DNA of 35,080 nucleotides, taken from IMG/VR virus record IMGVR_UViG_3300008113_000708, positions 1 to 35,080 of that record, one strand, 5' to 3'. The stretch's first letter is position 1; every line of letters begins with the position of its first letter. The translations under genes were made by a program, and so were the position numbers. Source of the stretch: a virus. A model generated the notes under the pieces. The model made no database searches. It had not been told where the DNA came from and saw only the letters and a program-made list of their open reading frames with translations. This document shows positions 1 to 5,794 of the stretch, in pieces.

Positions 1-1
1 G

Positions 2-92
2 TTATGCACAGGTTATACATAGAATTCTGTTGTATTCCAGCACAGTCCACAGCAATTGTGGATAACTGGCCATTTGGCCTGTGGATAACTGG
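2..92. promoter_or_regulatory. DnaA-box cluster
   Basis: TGTGGATAA, the complement of the consensus DnaA box TTATCCACA, occurs at 57-65 and again at 80-88. Both copies sit inside a longer direct repeat TGTGGATAACTGG (57-69 and 80-92) with a 23-bp period. TTATGCACA at 2-10 has one mismatch to the box, TTATACATA at 13-21 has two, and a partial TCCACA lies at 46-51. Such clusters are bound by host DnaA in bacterial, plasmid and some phage origins. Binding here is inferred. Confidence 0.5.
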
Positions 93-165
93 GGATTCGG
101 GCGGTCGAATTTGGCTGGCCAAGAGAAAAAGATGAAAGAGTCAGATGGTGCATTTTGGCTATACC

Positions 166-244
166 TTAGGTTTTGACTATCGACTTTAAACATCCGATTG
201 ACTGAAACTAATTAGGTTTTGACTATTGACTTTAACAAACCGAT
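166..244. repeat. Pair of 33-bp direct repeats (46-bp period)
   Basis: Copies at 166-198 and 212-244 both begin TTAGGTTTTGACTAT and end CCGAT, with 29 of 33 positions identical. Each copy also contains two GACT units. The spacing and position next to DnaA boxes resemble iterons or tandem operators. No protein is known to bind them. Confidence 0.6.
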
Positions 245-262
245 AGTCATTGCAAACATTCG

Positions 263-544
263 TTAAGAAGGATCGAGGTCAGACAGACTGCACATATGCC
301 TCTTATTCTTCTTAAAACGGGCTACAAGCCTCTGATCTGACTCGTCTGTAGCCAGACTAACCTCAAGGGATTGGACGGGCATCCAAGGTCTGTAGCCGAA
401 TTCGTAGAAATGTCGGTAAAACTCCATTACAGCGACAAAGCCATTAGATATGTTCCCATCACCAGCGGCCAAAAGGATTGTCCGTTCCGCATCACCTAGA
501 ACCCTGCGGAACTGGACAGTATGTTTGCTTGGTGGGCGAGGCAT
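263..544 (-). CDS. Hypothetical protein, 93 aa, last gene of the leftward early operon
   Basis: I do not recognise this family with certainty. The protein is basic at its C-terminus (RFKKNKRH at about residues 75-82) and has a hydrophobic central stretch with no signal peptide or membrane segment. The start is strongly supported: an exceptionally good Shine-Dalgarno, GGAGGTGAT, lies 5 bases upstream of the ATG. It starts one base after the stop of the RusA-like gene, so it belongs to the same transcript as the replication genes. A role in replication or recombination is suggested only by that context. Confidence 0.75.
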   Translation of the reverse strand: MPRPPSKHTVQFRRVLGDAERTILLAAGDGNISNGFVAVMEFYRHFYEFGYRPWMPVQSLEVSLATDESDQRLVARFKKNKRHMCSLSDLDPS

Positions 545-545
545 C

Positions 546-881
546 CTAAATCACCTCCAACTCAACAGCATAAACCTTAGCACCACCGCTTCTTTGCCTG
601 TACTGCCAATCCAGCTGCTTATGCCCATCATCAACGCCAAGCCAATCAGCGACACCATCACGGGTTGCTTTAAACGCCGACTGCAAGTTGTCACCATCTA
701 ACTGGCGAGGCGCAATCCTCGTTAGCACCAAGGTCAAGGGTAACGGCGGCGGAACGGCCACAGATGCCAAGGCGTTAAACGCCTTTTGCCTTTGACTTTT
801 CGCCAATCTAGCCTTAACAGCCCAATGTAGTCTTAAGTTCGCAGTTGAGACAATCTTCATTTCTATCCTTATTTCAATCAT
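546..881 (-). CDS. RusA-like Holliday junction resolvase
   Basis: At 111 aa the length fits the RusA endodeoxyribonuclease family, which acts as a dimer to cut four-way DNA junctions left by recombination or replication. The family signature is visible at residues 60-85: QLDGDN, then K71, D75 and a D84-D85 pair, matching the acidic metal-binding residues and conserved lysine of RusA. The start codon overlaps the stop of the preceding 85-aa ORF as ATGA, implying translational coupling. Alternative in-frame start at Met8 is possible. The gene lies downstream of the primase-helicase, where phages often place a resolvase. Confidence 0.8.
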   Translation of the reverse strand: MIEIRIEMKIVSTANLRLHWAVKARLAKSQRQKAFNALASVAVPPPLPLTLVLTRIAPRQLDGDNLQSAFKATRDGVADWLGVDDGHKQLDWQYRQRSGGAKVYAVELEVI

Positions 882-1135
882 TTCTTACCCTCTTCACCAA
901 ACAACAGCCCAATCCCCAAATCCCGTATCCGATCCTGATCATCCGATCCGTCCGCCATCCGATCCTTCCTTAGTCTATAGACTAAGGAGGAAGGATTCGG
1001 ATGATTGGCAGGACGGAAGGCGGATGGTTTCGGATGGTTTCGGATGACTTCGGATGATGATTCGGATGATATCCTTATTATCCGAACCATCCGAATCGGA
1101 TGCACTTCGGATGGTTTCGGATGCAAATCAATCAA
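878..1135 (-). CDS. Repeat-encoded 85-aa ORF (uncertain protein)
   Basis: The translation is low in complexity (HPKPSE, RMVRIIRIS, NHPKPSA, NHPNPSS) because the DNA is built from CGGATG/CATCCG repeats and a hairpin. Two things favour real translation: the ATG lies 3 bases inside the end of the primase-helicase gene, and its stop forms an ATGA overlap with the RusA-like gene. Against it, the sequence resembles no family I recognise and may simply be an open frame through a cis-acting repeat region. If translated, it may serve mainly to carry ribosomes across the repeats to the next gene. Confidence 0.45.
   Translation of the reverse strand: MIDLHPKPSEVHPIRMVRIIRISSESSSEVIRNHPKPSAFRPANHPNPSSLVYRLRKDRMADGSDDQDRIRDLGIGLLFGEEGKK
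940..1123. repeat. CGGATG/CATCCG hexamer array with helical phasing
   Basis: CGGATG occurs on the plus strand at 998, 1021, 1031, 1041, 1051, 1063, 1097, 1108 and 1118. The inverse CATCCG occurs at 940, 956 and 1088. Four consecutive copies are exactly 10 bp apart and others 10-12 bp, so they face the same side of the helix. This spacing is typical of cooperative protein-binding arrays and iterons. The array overlaps the short 85-aa ORF and the very end of the primase-helicase operon segment. Confidence 0.75.
962..996. repeat. Perfect 20-bp palindrome with extended arms
   Basis: CCTTAGTCTATAGACTAAGG at 968-987 is perfectly self-complementary. The flanks ATCCTT (962-967) and AAGGAT (991-996) also pair if a 3-base bulge (988-990) is allowed. 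It could form a cruciform or RNA hairpin, or bind a dimeric protein. It sits in the middle of the CGGATG repeat array. Confidence 0.8.
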
Positions 1136-3164
1136 CTTTCACCTCACTTGGCTGGCTATTTTTGCTCTTGTAACCACCATCCACCTCAACCACCATATCC
1201 TTGGATATCATACTTTTTACTACTTCCCAGAATCTGTTGTTCTTAACTCCATGCTCCTTGGCTGAGTCTCTCCACTCATCGTATCCAACTGGCCGTAACT
1301 GGTGATTCTGAAACAAACTGACCTCTAGCATCACCAAGCATTCCATCACTTGCTTTTGGTTTGGCGATAGGTAGGTCTTCTTTTGCACTTGGCTAACCAG
1401 ACCGCTGATGTCTACCGCTGTCAGGTATGCACCTTTGACTGGCATCCCGTTTTTGTTATTGATGGGTAGATCGACTTGGGTGATCTGGAAGTTCTTAGGG
1501 GATGGCATTTCCGCATCCTTCATCTTCTTGGACTCGAAAGCTATGGTTTTGGTGCCTGAATCCAACTGGCACTTGTACTCAGCATCCAATGCACCCTTTA
1601 GGGCTGTTGACCCTCTGGAGCGATCCTTGTCTGCCACTCCGCTGTGGTGAACCACCATGACACAGCATTTCCAAGGTTGTCTGAGGTAAACATCTAAGTG
1701 CTGGATGAACGCATTCATATCCTGAGTCGAGTTCTCATCGCCGCCGTGATTTCTGGCTAGGGTGTCAATCACAATCATGCTTGGTATGCAATTAGCCTCC
1801 GCCGACAGCTCTTTAATCGCTTCCGCCACAACTGCCGCCTCTGTTGCGTCATACAACTGCGCTGCACGATGGGACTTGTACAACGGGACACCAGCCAGAC
1901 TTGTCCCGTTACCAATCTGCCATGCCTTCAGTCTTCTGGCTAATCCGTTGTGCCCTTCACCAGCGATGTAGAACACACTTCCCTGCTTAACGTCATGCCC
2001 ATGCCAAGGTTTGCCAGTTGCAACGCAACAGGCTAAGTCGATGGCCACGAATGACTTCCCACCGCCAGGATCGCCAAAGACCTGTGCCAAGGAGTCTGCC
2101 TCAATGTAATCATCTACCACCCACTTAATCTCTGTGAGTTCCAAACTATCTGCTCTGGTGAACTCGAATGCTAGTTTGTCTATGGCAGGCAACGCCACTC
2201 TCTCGATCTGCTCCTTGACCGCATCTATGCCTTGCAGTACATGAAGATCGTTGAAGTCTGTTGGTTTGGAAGACAAATCAGACTCCGCAAAATTAGGATA
2301 CACAATCTCACCAAACACCAGCTGCGCTGCCGCCCTTCCCTTGGTCACTCCAGCATTGCCCTCTGTGAACTGGTCATTGTCAGCACAGATCACAATCCTT
2401 GACCCTAAGAACATTTCCTTGGCACTCTTGGCCACCTTCGCCAAGTTCCCACAATCAAACGCCACCAAAGTTGTGAACCCTGTCGCTTGGTGAATGGACG
2501 CACAAGTTGCGAACCCTTCACCAATGAAGATCACCTTTCTGTTACCACGCAGTTCATAGAAACCACCCTCGATCTTGCCACCCTTCAAGAACCGCTTGTT
2601 TCCATCCGCATCGATGGTTTGATACGACAGTATTTCCCCAGAAGAATCACTAACAGGCACAACGAGCCTGCCTGCACGATCAATCTTTATCCCGTTTGGT
2701 GCTATACGTTTCCTCACCAAATAAGGATGGTCTGCTGACGCATCAGCATAAGTTGAAACCTCATCCTCTGCTTGTGTCGCAACCTCTGCCTGAGTTGCCA
2801 ACCTTTCAGCCTCCCTCTTGGCTCTGATCTCAGCGATCAACTTGTCATGCTCTAACCTCTCTGAGAAGGTCATGGCTCTACCAGTATCTGCCACCCACTT
2901 GGACTCAAAGCTAGGCTCCTTCCAACAGCCACAAACACCAACTGGAATCTTTCCACCAGTATGAAGGATGTACCAACCATCAACTGCACCCTTCTTGGAA
3001 GAGATGTGGGCCACCCTGTGAATCTGCCCATCTGGTATCAAGTCTTTAATCAACAGCCCTTGCGCCTCACAATGTCTGGTAAACGCCGTAATGGGATCAA
3101 TGAGGTCTTGGCTCTCAGTAGCAACGGCAAAGCCGTTGGGGAAAATGCTTGTTAAGTTACTCAT
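1128..3164 (-). CDS. Primase-helicase (Toprim domain plus RepA/AAA_25-type helicase)
   Basis: This 678-aa protein combines two replication activities. Residues about 210-310 form a Toprim-type primase core, with GEG around E216 and ADND at 261-264 as the acidic metal site. Residues about 345-560 form a RecA-fold hexameric helicase of the RepA/AAA_25 type, with Walker A GDPGGGKS (364-371), Walker B MIVIDT (463-468) and a HHSG motif near 506-509. An N-terminal region with C78 and C80 probably contributes to DNA or zinc binding. The C-terminal ~100 residues look like a small winged-helix. The ATG overlaps the methyltransferase stop as ATGA. It would prime and unwind the phage replication fork. 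Confidence 0.9.
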   Translation of the reverse strand: MSNLTSIFPNGFAVATESQDLIDPITAFTRHCEAQGLLIKDLIPDGQIHRVAHISSKKGAVDGWYILHTGGKIPVGVCGCWKEPSFESKWVADTGRAMTFSERLEHDKLIAEIRAKREAERLATQAEVATQAEDEVSTYADASADHPYLVRKRIAPNGIKIDRAGRLVVPVSDSSGEILSYQTIDADGNKRFLKGGKIEGGFYELRGNRKVIFIGEGFATCASIHQATGFTTLVAFDCGNLAKVAKSAKEMFLGSRIVICADNDQFTEGNAGVTKGRAAAQLVFGEIVYPNFAESDLSSKPTDFNDLHVLQGIDAVKEQIERVALPAIDKLAFEFTRADSLELTEIKWVVDDYIEADSLAQVFGDPGGGKSFVAIDLACCVATGKPWHGHDVKQGSVFYIAGEGHNGLARRLKAWQIGNGTSLAGVPLYKSHRAAQLYDATEAAVVAEAIKELSAEANCIPSMIVIDTLARNHGGDENSTQDMNAFIQHLDVYLRQPWKCCVMVVHHSGVADKDRSRGSTALKGALDAEYKCQLDSGTKTIAFESKKMKDAEMPSPKNFQITQVDLPINNKNGMPVKGAYLTAVDISGLVSQVQKKTYLSPNQKQVMECLVMLEVSLFQNHQLRPVGYDEWRDSAKEHGVKNNRFWEVVKSMISKDMVVEVDGGYKSKNSQPSEVKVD

Positions 3165-3960
3165 CAGTTTCTTTCGCTAAGAATTCGCCACGCTGTGGCT
3201 GCACAAAGTGGGACTTGTCCATTTCCAATGGCTTTAAGTCTGTCCACCCTAGAGGCCATCCCATCAACCACTCGGTCCAAGTTGGACTCAACTTTCCACC
3301 AACTGCTTTGTTTTTCTTTTTCTCTTCGTACAGGATCGCGTCCGAAAGCTTCGCACCATAAGTCATATTCGGTTTGTTGAGTTTTCTCAGGATGTAACCT
3401 CCTGATTGCGTCTCCTCCACCCTGTCCGACTGCTCCCCGCCCTCGACACAAGCCACCGTCGGTGTTGGATACATTTTCTGCAACGATCCAGATTCTTTCC
3501 CTCTGATGGTTTGCGCCAACATCGGAAGCTCCCAGCACTCCCCATTTCGCATCAAACCCCATTGAGGCCAAGTCTCCGAGAACTCTTCCAAGTCCCCTAG
3601 AAGTGAGCATTGGTGAGTTCTCCACGAAGACGAATCTGGGTTGTACTTCGTGAATGACCCGTACCATTTCTCTCCACATTCCAGATCGCTCTCCGTCGAT
3701 TCCTTCTCCCTTTCCTCCTGCTGAGATGTCTTGGCATGGAAAGCCTCCAGATACGACATCAACAATTCCTCTCCAAGGTTTTCCGTCAAAGGTTTGAACG
3801 TCATCCCAAATCGGGAAAGTTTCGAGAAGACCGTCATTTTGCCTGGCGCACAATACGCTTGCGGGATAGGCTTCCCACTCGACAGCGCAGACTGTTCGCC
3901 ATCCGAGAAGTTTTCCCCCAAGTATTCCGCCACCAGCGCCGCTGAATAAAGCCAACTCAT
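3157..3960 (-). CDS. Overlapping 267-aa protein encoded inside the methyltransferase gene (+1 frame)
   Basis: This ORF lies almost wholly within the methyltransferase gene, starting 4 bases after its ATG and running 7 bases past its stop. The protein has 10 tryptophans and clear motif-like segments: WPQWGLMRNGECW (131-143), YPTPT (164-168) and a C-terminal WLMGWPLGWTDLKPL (231-245). From memory, the segments WP..G..RNG and LNP.W.EWLMG.P.GWT recur in phage and bacterial proteins found with cytosine methyltransferases, annotated as hypothetical or methyltransferase-like. Chance survival of 267 codons without a stop is roughly 3 in a million by a simple 3/64 estimate. No start-proximal SD separate from that of the methyltransferase is evident. 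Function unknown. Confidence 0.6.
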   Translation of the reverse strand: MSWLYSAALVAEYLGENFSDGEQSALSSGKPIPQAYCAPGKMTVFSKLSRFGMTFKPLTENLGEELLMSYLEAFHAKTSQQEEREKESTESDLECGEKWYGSFTKYNPDSSSWRTHQCSLLGDLEEFSETWPQWGLMRNGECWELPMLAQTIRGKESGSLQKMYPTPTVACVEGGEQSDRVEETQSGGYILRKLNKPNMTYGAKLSDAILYEEKKKNKAVGGKLSPTWTEWLMGWPLGWTDLKPLEMDKSHFVQPQRGEFLAKETDE

Positions 3961-3964
3961 TCAT
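3164..3964 (-). CDS. C5-cytosine DNA methyltransferase (Dcm-like)
   Basis: This protein transfers a methyl group from S-adenosylmethionine to cytosine C5 in DNA. The ordered family motifs are visible: motif I LFSGAGGG (6-13), motif IV GGFPCQDIS with the catalytic Cys77, motif VI FVENSP (113-118), motif VIII QRERIWI (154-160) and motif X AIGNGQVP (245-252). At 266 aa it is short for the family, with a small target-recognition region between motifs VIII and X. It starts as an ATGA overlap with the HTH gene and ends as an ATGA overlap with the primase-helicase. Likely role: protecting phage DNA from host restriction. A second complete frame covers the same DNA. Confidence 0.92.
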   Translation of the reverse strand: MNELALFSGAGGGILGGKLLGWRTVCAVEWEAYPASVLCARQNDGLLETFPIWDDVQTFDGKPWRGIVDVVSGGFPCQDISAGGKGEGIDGERSGMWREMVRVIHEVQPRFVFVENSPMLTSRGLGRVLGDLASMGFDAKWGVLGASDVGANHQRERIWIVAENVSNTDGGLCRGRGAVGQGGGDAIRRLHPEKTQQTEYDLWCEAFGRDPVRREKEKQSSWWKVESNLDRVVDGMASRVDRLKAIGNGQVPLCAATAWRILSERN

Positions 3965-4176
3965 GCCTCCACCAGTTCAGGCCAAATCGCCTGCCAACTA
4001 CCCTGACAGAGCATCTTTCTGGTGATCTTGCCACCAGACTCTTGCTCAACCCAGACAGCCTGCCAAGCAGACATTTCTCGCCTTCCTGTCAGGCATTGGT
4101 AGATATATTGTTCTGAGAGTCCAACCTTCTCGGCCAGTTCTCTCCTCTCTTCGGGAGTGATATTAAGTGTGTTCAT
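3961..4176 (-). CDS. YdaS/Cro-like helix-turn-helix regulator
   Basis: A 71-aa protein with a predicted HTH at residues 14-36 (LAEKVGLSEQYIYQCLTGRR), typical of YdaS/Cro-type phage regulators, followed by a segment mentioning E-Q-E-S-G-G before the C-terminal tail as in YdaS relatives. It is the first gene of the leftward operon and probably controls the divergent promoters beside it, perhaps through the palindrome at 4227-4237. The ATG has no purine-rich SD and only a ~14-nt predicted leader, so translation may be nearly leaderless. Its stop overlaps the methyltransferase start. Confidence 0.8.
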   Translation of the reverse strand: MNTLNITPEERRELAEKVGLSEQYIYQCLTGRREMSAWQAVWVEQESGGKITRKMLCQGSWQAIWPELVEA

Positions 4177-4196
4177 AGGGGAGCGAGTCTAGCAGA

Positions 4197-4225
4197 AAGA
4201 TAGAACTCTGTTGATATAGGTGCAA
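4197..4225 (-). promoter_or_regulatory. Candidate sigma70-like leftward early promoter
   Basis: On the minus strand, TTGCAC (4220-4225) and TATCTT (4197-4202) are separated by exactly 17 bases. Matches to consensus are 3/6 and 4/6. Transcription would start near 4190, about 14 bases before the HTH gene. Confidence 0.4.
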
Positions 4226-4226
4226 A

Positions 4227-4237
4227 CCCTATTAGGG
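4227..4237. promoter_or_regulatory. Palindromic operator-like site
   Basis: CCCTATTAGGG is a perfect inverted repeat (5+1+5) next to the candidate leftward -35 element. It is the most symmetric site in the divergent region and a reasonable binding site for the adjacent HTH protein. Binding is inferred. Confidence 0.4.
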
Positions 4238-4296
4238 ATACCGATAGCAATTATTTTCAATTATTTCTATCAAACCGCTAGAAACCTCTAGTTTTT

Positions 4297-4305
4297 TGCT
4301 AGAAT
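4297..4305 (+). promoter_or_regulatory. Candidate extended -10 rightward early promoter
   Basis: TGCTAGAAT matches the extended -10 form TGnTATAAT with one mismatch. No good -35 is present 17 bases upstream. Short GCTAGAA/CTCTAG repeats at 4277-4305 surround it. A start near 4312 would give a leader of about 60 nt to the first rightward gene. Confidence 0.4.
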
Positions 4306-4372
4306 TCTGGTCATGGGCAGGGAAATAGGTTCTCTGCACATCACGCCGCAAGGTCAACACAAAGGAAACGAA

Positions 4373-4552
4373 ATGAAAATTGTAGAAATTTATTGCCAAA
4401 AGGAACGCTTTAATCCACGCCTTAATTGCACAGTATCAGGTGCATGGCTTGTGGTGTACGACAACGGCGTTGAGGTTGCGGTCTGCCGTGACTATGAGGC
4501 ATCTAGCGCAAAAGAAGTATTAGCCATCTTGAATAAAGAGGCAACAGCATGA
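4373..4552 (+). CDS. Hypothetical protein, 59 aa, first gene of rightward early operon
   Basis: An upstream in-frame ATG at 4313 lies on top of the predicted promoter, so I prefer the ATG at 4373, which has AAAGGA 6 bases upstream. The product (MKIVEIYCQK...) has no membrane segment or recognised domain and ends in a predicted helix with AKEVLAIL. Its stop overlaps the next start as ATGA, so the two are probably coupled. As the first gene behind a divergent promoter it would be expressed very early; an anti-host or regulatory role is possible but not shown. Confidence 0.65.
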   Translation: MKIVEIYCQKERFNPRLNCTVSGAWLVVYDNGVEVAVCRDYEASSAKEVLAILNKEATA

Positions 4553-4812
4553 GAGTAATGCACTTAAACAAATATGGTTCTGGAATGACATCCAAAACCG
4601 CTTGTGGCAGAAACATTCTACGCACACCAATGTCAGGTAATTGGTCTGAGTTCAAGGCAGATCAGTATCAATGCGTGAAGTGCGAAACCAGCAAACAAGC
4701 AGACTTATTCAAACGCATCGATGCCAAGAAAGAGGTGGCATGGAAACATGATGCCCCATTTAACCCACAGTTCTTAGGCGCACAACCCGCACGGGCTGGT
4801 CAAGATTATTAA
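4549..4812 (+). CDS. Small protein with a possible zinc-binding CxxC pair, 87 aa
   Basis: The protein has His5, Cys19, Cys42 and Cys45 (QCVKCETSK), a spacing that could hold one zinc ion. Similar small phage proteins with a central W.EFK segment before a CxxC are familiar from early regions, but no function is known to me. It starts in an ATGA overlap with the preceding gene. A GC-rich stem-loop follows its stop. Confidence 0.7.
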   Translation: MRVMHLNKYGSGMTSKTACGRNILRTPMSGNWSEFKADQYQCVKCETSKQADLFKRIDAKKEVAWKHDAPFNPQFLGAQPARAGQDY

Positions 4813-4818
4813 TCCCAC

Positions 4819-4832
4819 GGGGCGCAAGCCCC
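4819..4832 (+). terminator. GNRA-capped stem-loop after the 87-aa gene (processing/attenuation hairpin)
   Basis: GGGGC (4819-4823), GCAA loop (4824-4827) and GCCCC (4828-4832) form a compact hairpin. There is no U-tract, so it is not a standard intrinsic terminator. It may stabilise or separate messages between the first two genes and those that follow. Confidence 0.35.
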
Positions 4833-4862
4833 ATCCCTTTCAACCTTTACAGGACAATTGAA

Positions 4863-4949
4863 ATGAACCAAACCCTCAAAGACATCCTCGCCGCCACGCT
4901 GGTAGCTGTTGGCTTTGCATGGCTCCTAGTGGCATGGTGGGCAGCATGA
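4863..4949 (+). CDS. 28-aa single-span membrane microprotein
   Basis: The ATG at 4863 is preceded by AGGA with 8-base spacing. The translation begins MNQTLKDILAAT and continues as a hydrophobic stretch ending WLLVAWWAA, one clear transmembrane segment. The stop TGA overlaps the next ATG. Such tiny membrane proteins are common in phage early regions; this one is unassigned. Confidence 0.55.
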   Translation: MNQTLKDILAATLVAVGFAWLLVAWWAA

Positions 4950-5194
4950 CCCACATCACTCGACTGCAAGAGTTCTGCGCCGAGCCACGCACGATCAAAG
5001 AAATCATGGCAGAAGGCTTTACGCCCAACGCCGTATACATGGCAGTTCGCCGAGGCCAACTGGTCAACCACAACGCTAAAGACGCATGGGGCAGACCCAC
5101 CCACAGAACCGCTGGCTCTTTTCAATCAGCAGTTGAAATTCAACCTGTCTATGATGCCAAACCTTTATACAACGCTTGGGGGATCAGAGCATGA
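4946..5194 (+). CDS. Small putative HTH DNA-binding protein, 82 aa
   Basis: The start at 4946 is chosen because it forms an ATGA overlap with the 28-aa membrane protein; a start at 4919 would add nine residues but lacks this arrangement. Residues about 15-42 (RTIKEIMAEGFTPNAVYMAV then RRGQLVNH) read as a helix-turn-helix followed by a wing, similar to winged-helix domains. It ends by overlapping the start of the next gene. Regulation of early genes is possible but inferred. Confidence 0.65.
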   Translation: MTHITRLQEFCAEPRTIKEIMAEGFTPNAVYMAVRRGQLVNHNAKDAWGRPTHRTAGSFQSAVEIQPVYDAKPLYNAWGIRA

Positions 5195-5430
5195 CCCCAG
5201 ACCTCTATCAATTTAACTGCGAGGTTGAAGGTGTCGAACTCCAATGCAAGTTGGAGTATGAGCCAGCAGAAGAAAACTACCCAGACGCACCCGACATAGA
5301 CGAGTGCATGAACCTTGTTAACGCCTTCACCAATGGCGTTGACATCGCCCACTTGCTTATGCAATCCCTTGTGGATCACATTTGCGAAATCGCCCTTGAA
5401 GATTTAAAGGAAAACTCAAATGATTACTAA
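5191..5430 (+). CDS. Hypothetical acidic protein, 79 aa
   Basis: The ATG at 5191 overlaps the previous stop (ATGA) and is preferred over 5176. The protein is acidic (EYEPAEENYPDAPDIDE) with no recognised domain and a helical C-terminal half. It overlaps the next gene by 11 bases. Small acidic phage early proteins sometimes act as DNA mimics or inhibitors, but nothing here shows that. Confidence 0.65.
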   Translation: MTPDLYQFNCEVEGVELQCKLEYEPAEENYPDAPDIDECMNLVNAFTNGVDIAHLLMQSLVDHICEIALEDLKENSNDY

Positions 5431-5794
5431 ACTTGTTGCGGAACTCAGAGCCGCAAAGCTGGCAGAAGAAACGGCCAAGAAGAACCGCTTAGATGTTGAG
5501 AATAAGATTCTTGCCCTCTATGTCACGCCAGATGGTGGCGAGGGCACACACAATGACGAGGATTTCTCCATCTATTGGAAACTGACTCGCACAGTCGATG
5601 CAGAGGCTTTGTCTGCCGAGTTTGAATTGCTTGGTGCCAATGTGCAAAAGGCATTTCGCTGGAAACCAGAAGTTGATCTTCGCCAACTCCGTGCATTGCA
5701 AGACCTCGATGCTGCTGCTTATGCAGAAGCTGCCAAATTCTTCACCTCAAAACCCGCAAAACCATCCGTAAACCTGAAAGAAAAAAATGTTTGA
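5420..5794 (+). CDS. Hypothetical phage protein, 124 aa, preceding the Sak4-like ATPase
   Basis: An N-terminal predicted coiled coil (about residues 3-32) is followed by a compact domain with the line FSIYWKLTRTVDAEAL. From memory this resembles a family (DUF7173-like) regularly found just upstream of Sak4-type ATPases in phages. AAAGGAAAACTCAA precedes the ATG, a good SD. The gene overlaps the ATPase by 8 bases, suggesting that the products are made together and act in the same recombination module. Confidence 0.75.
   Translation: MITKLVAELRAAKLAEETAKKNRLDVENKILALYVTPDGGEGTHNDEDFSIYWKLTRTVDAEALSAEFELLGANVQKAFRWKPEVDLRQLRALQDLDAAAYAEAAKFFTSKPAKPSVNLKEKNV

Larger units (their letters stand above)
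1..262. other. Non-coding left-end region, possible origin/control segment
   Basis: No convincing gene is seen here; the one short reading frame on the minus strand has no ribosome binding site and runs through repeats. The segment holds two perfect DnaA boxes, further near-matches, and a pair of 33-bp direct repeats, listed separately. It lies just downstream of the leftward replication operon. This arrangement would suit a replication origin or an early control region, but function is inferred only from the motifs. Confidence 0.55.

Noticed and set aside
940-1123. CRISPR-like repeat array
   Set aside because: Repeats are only 6 bp with 10-12 bp spacing and occur in both orientations; there are no repeat-spacer units and no cas genes.
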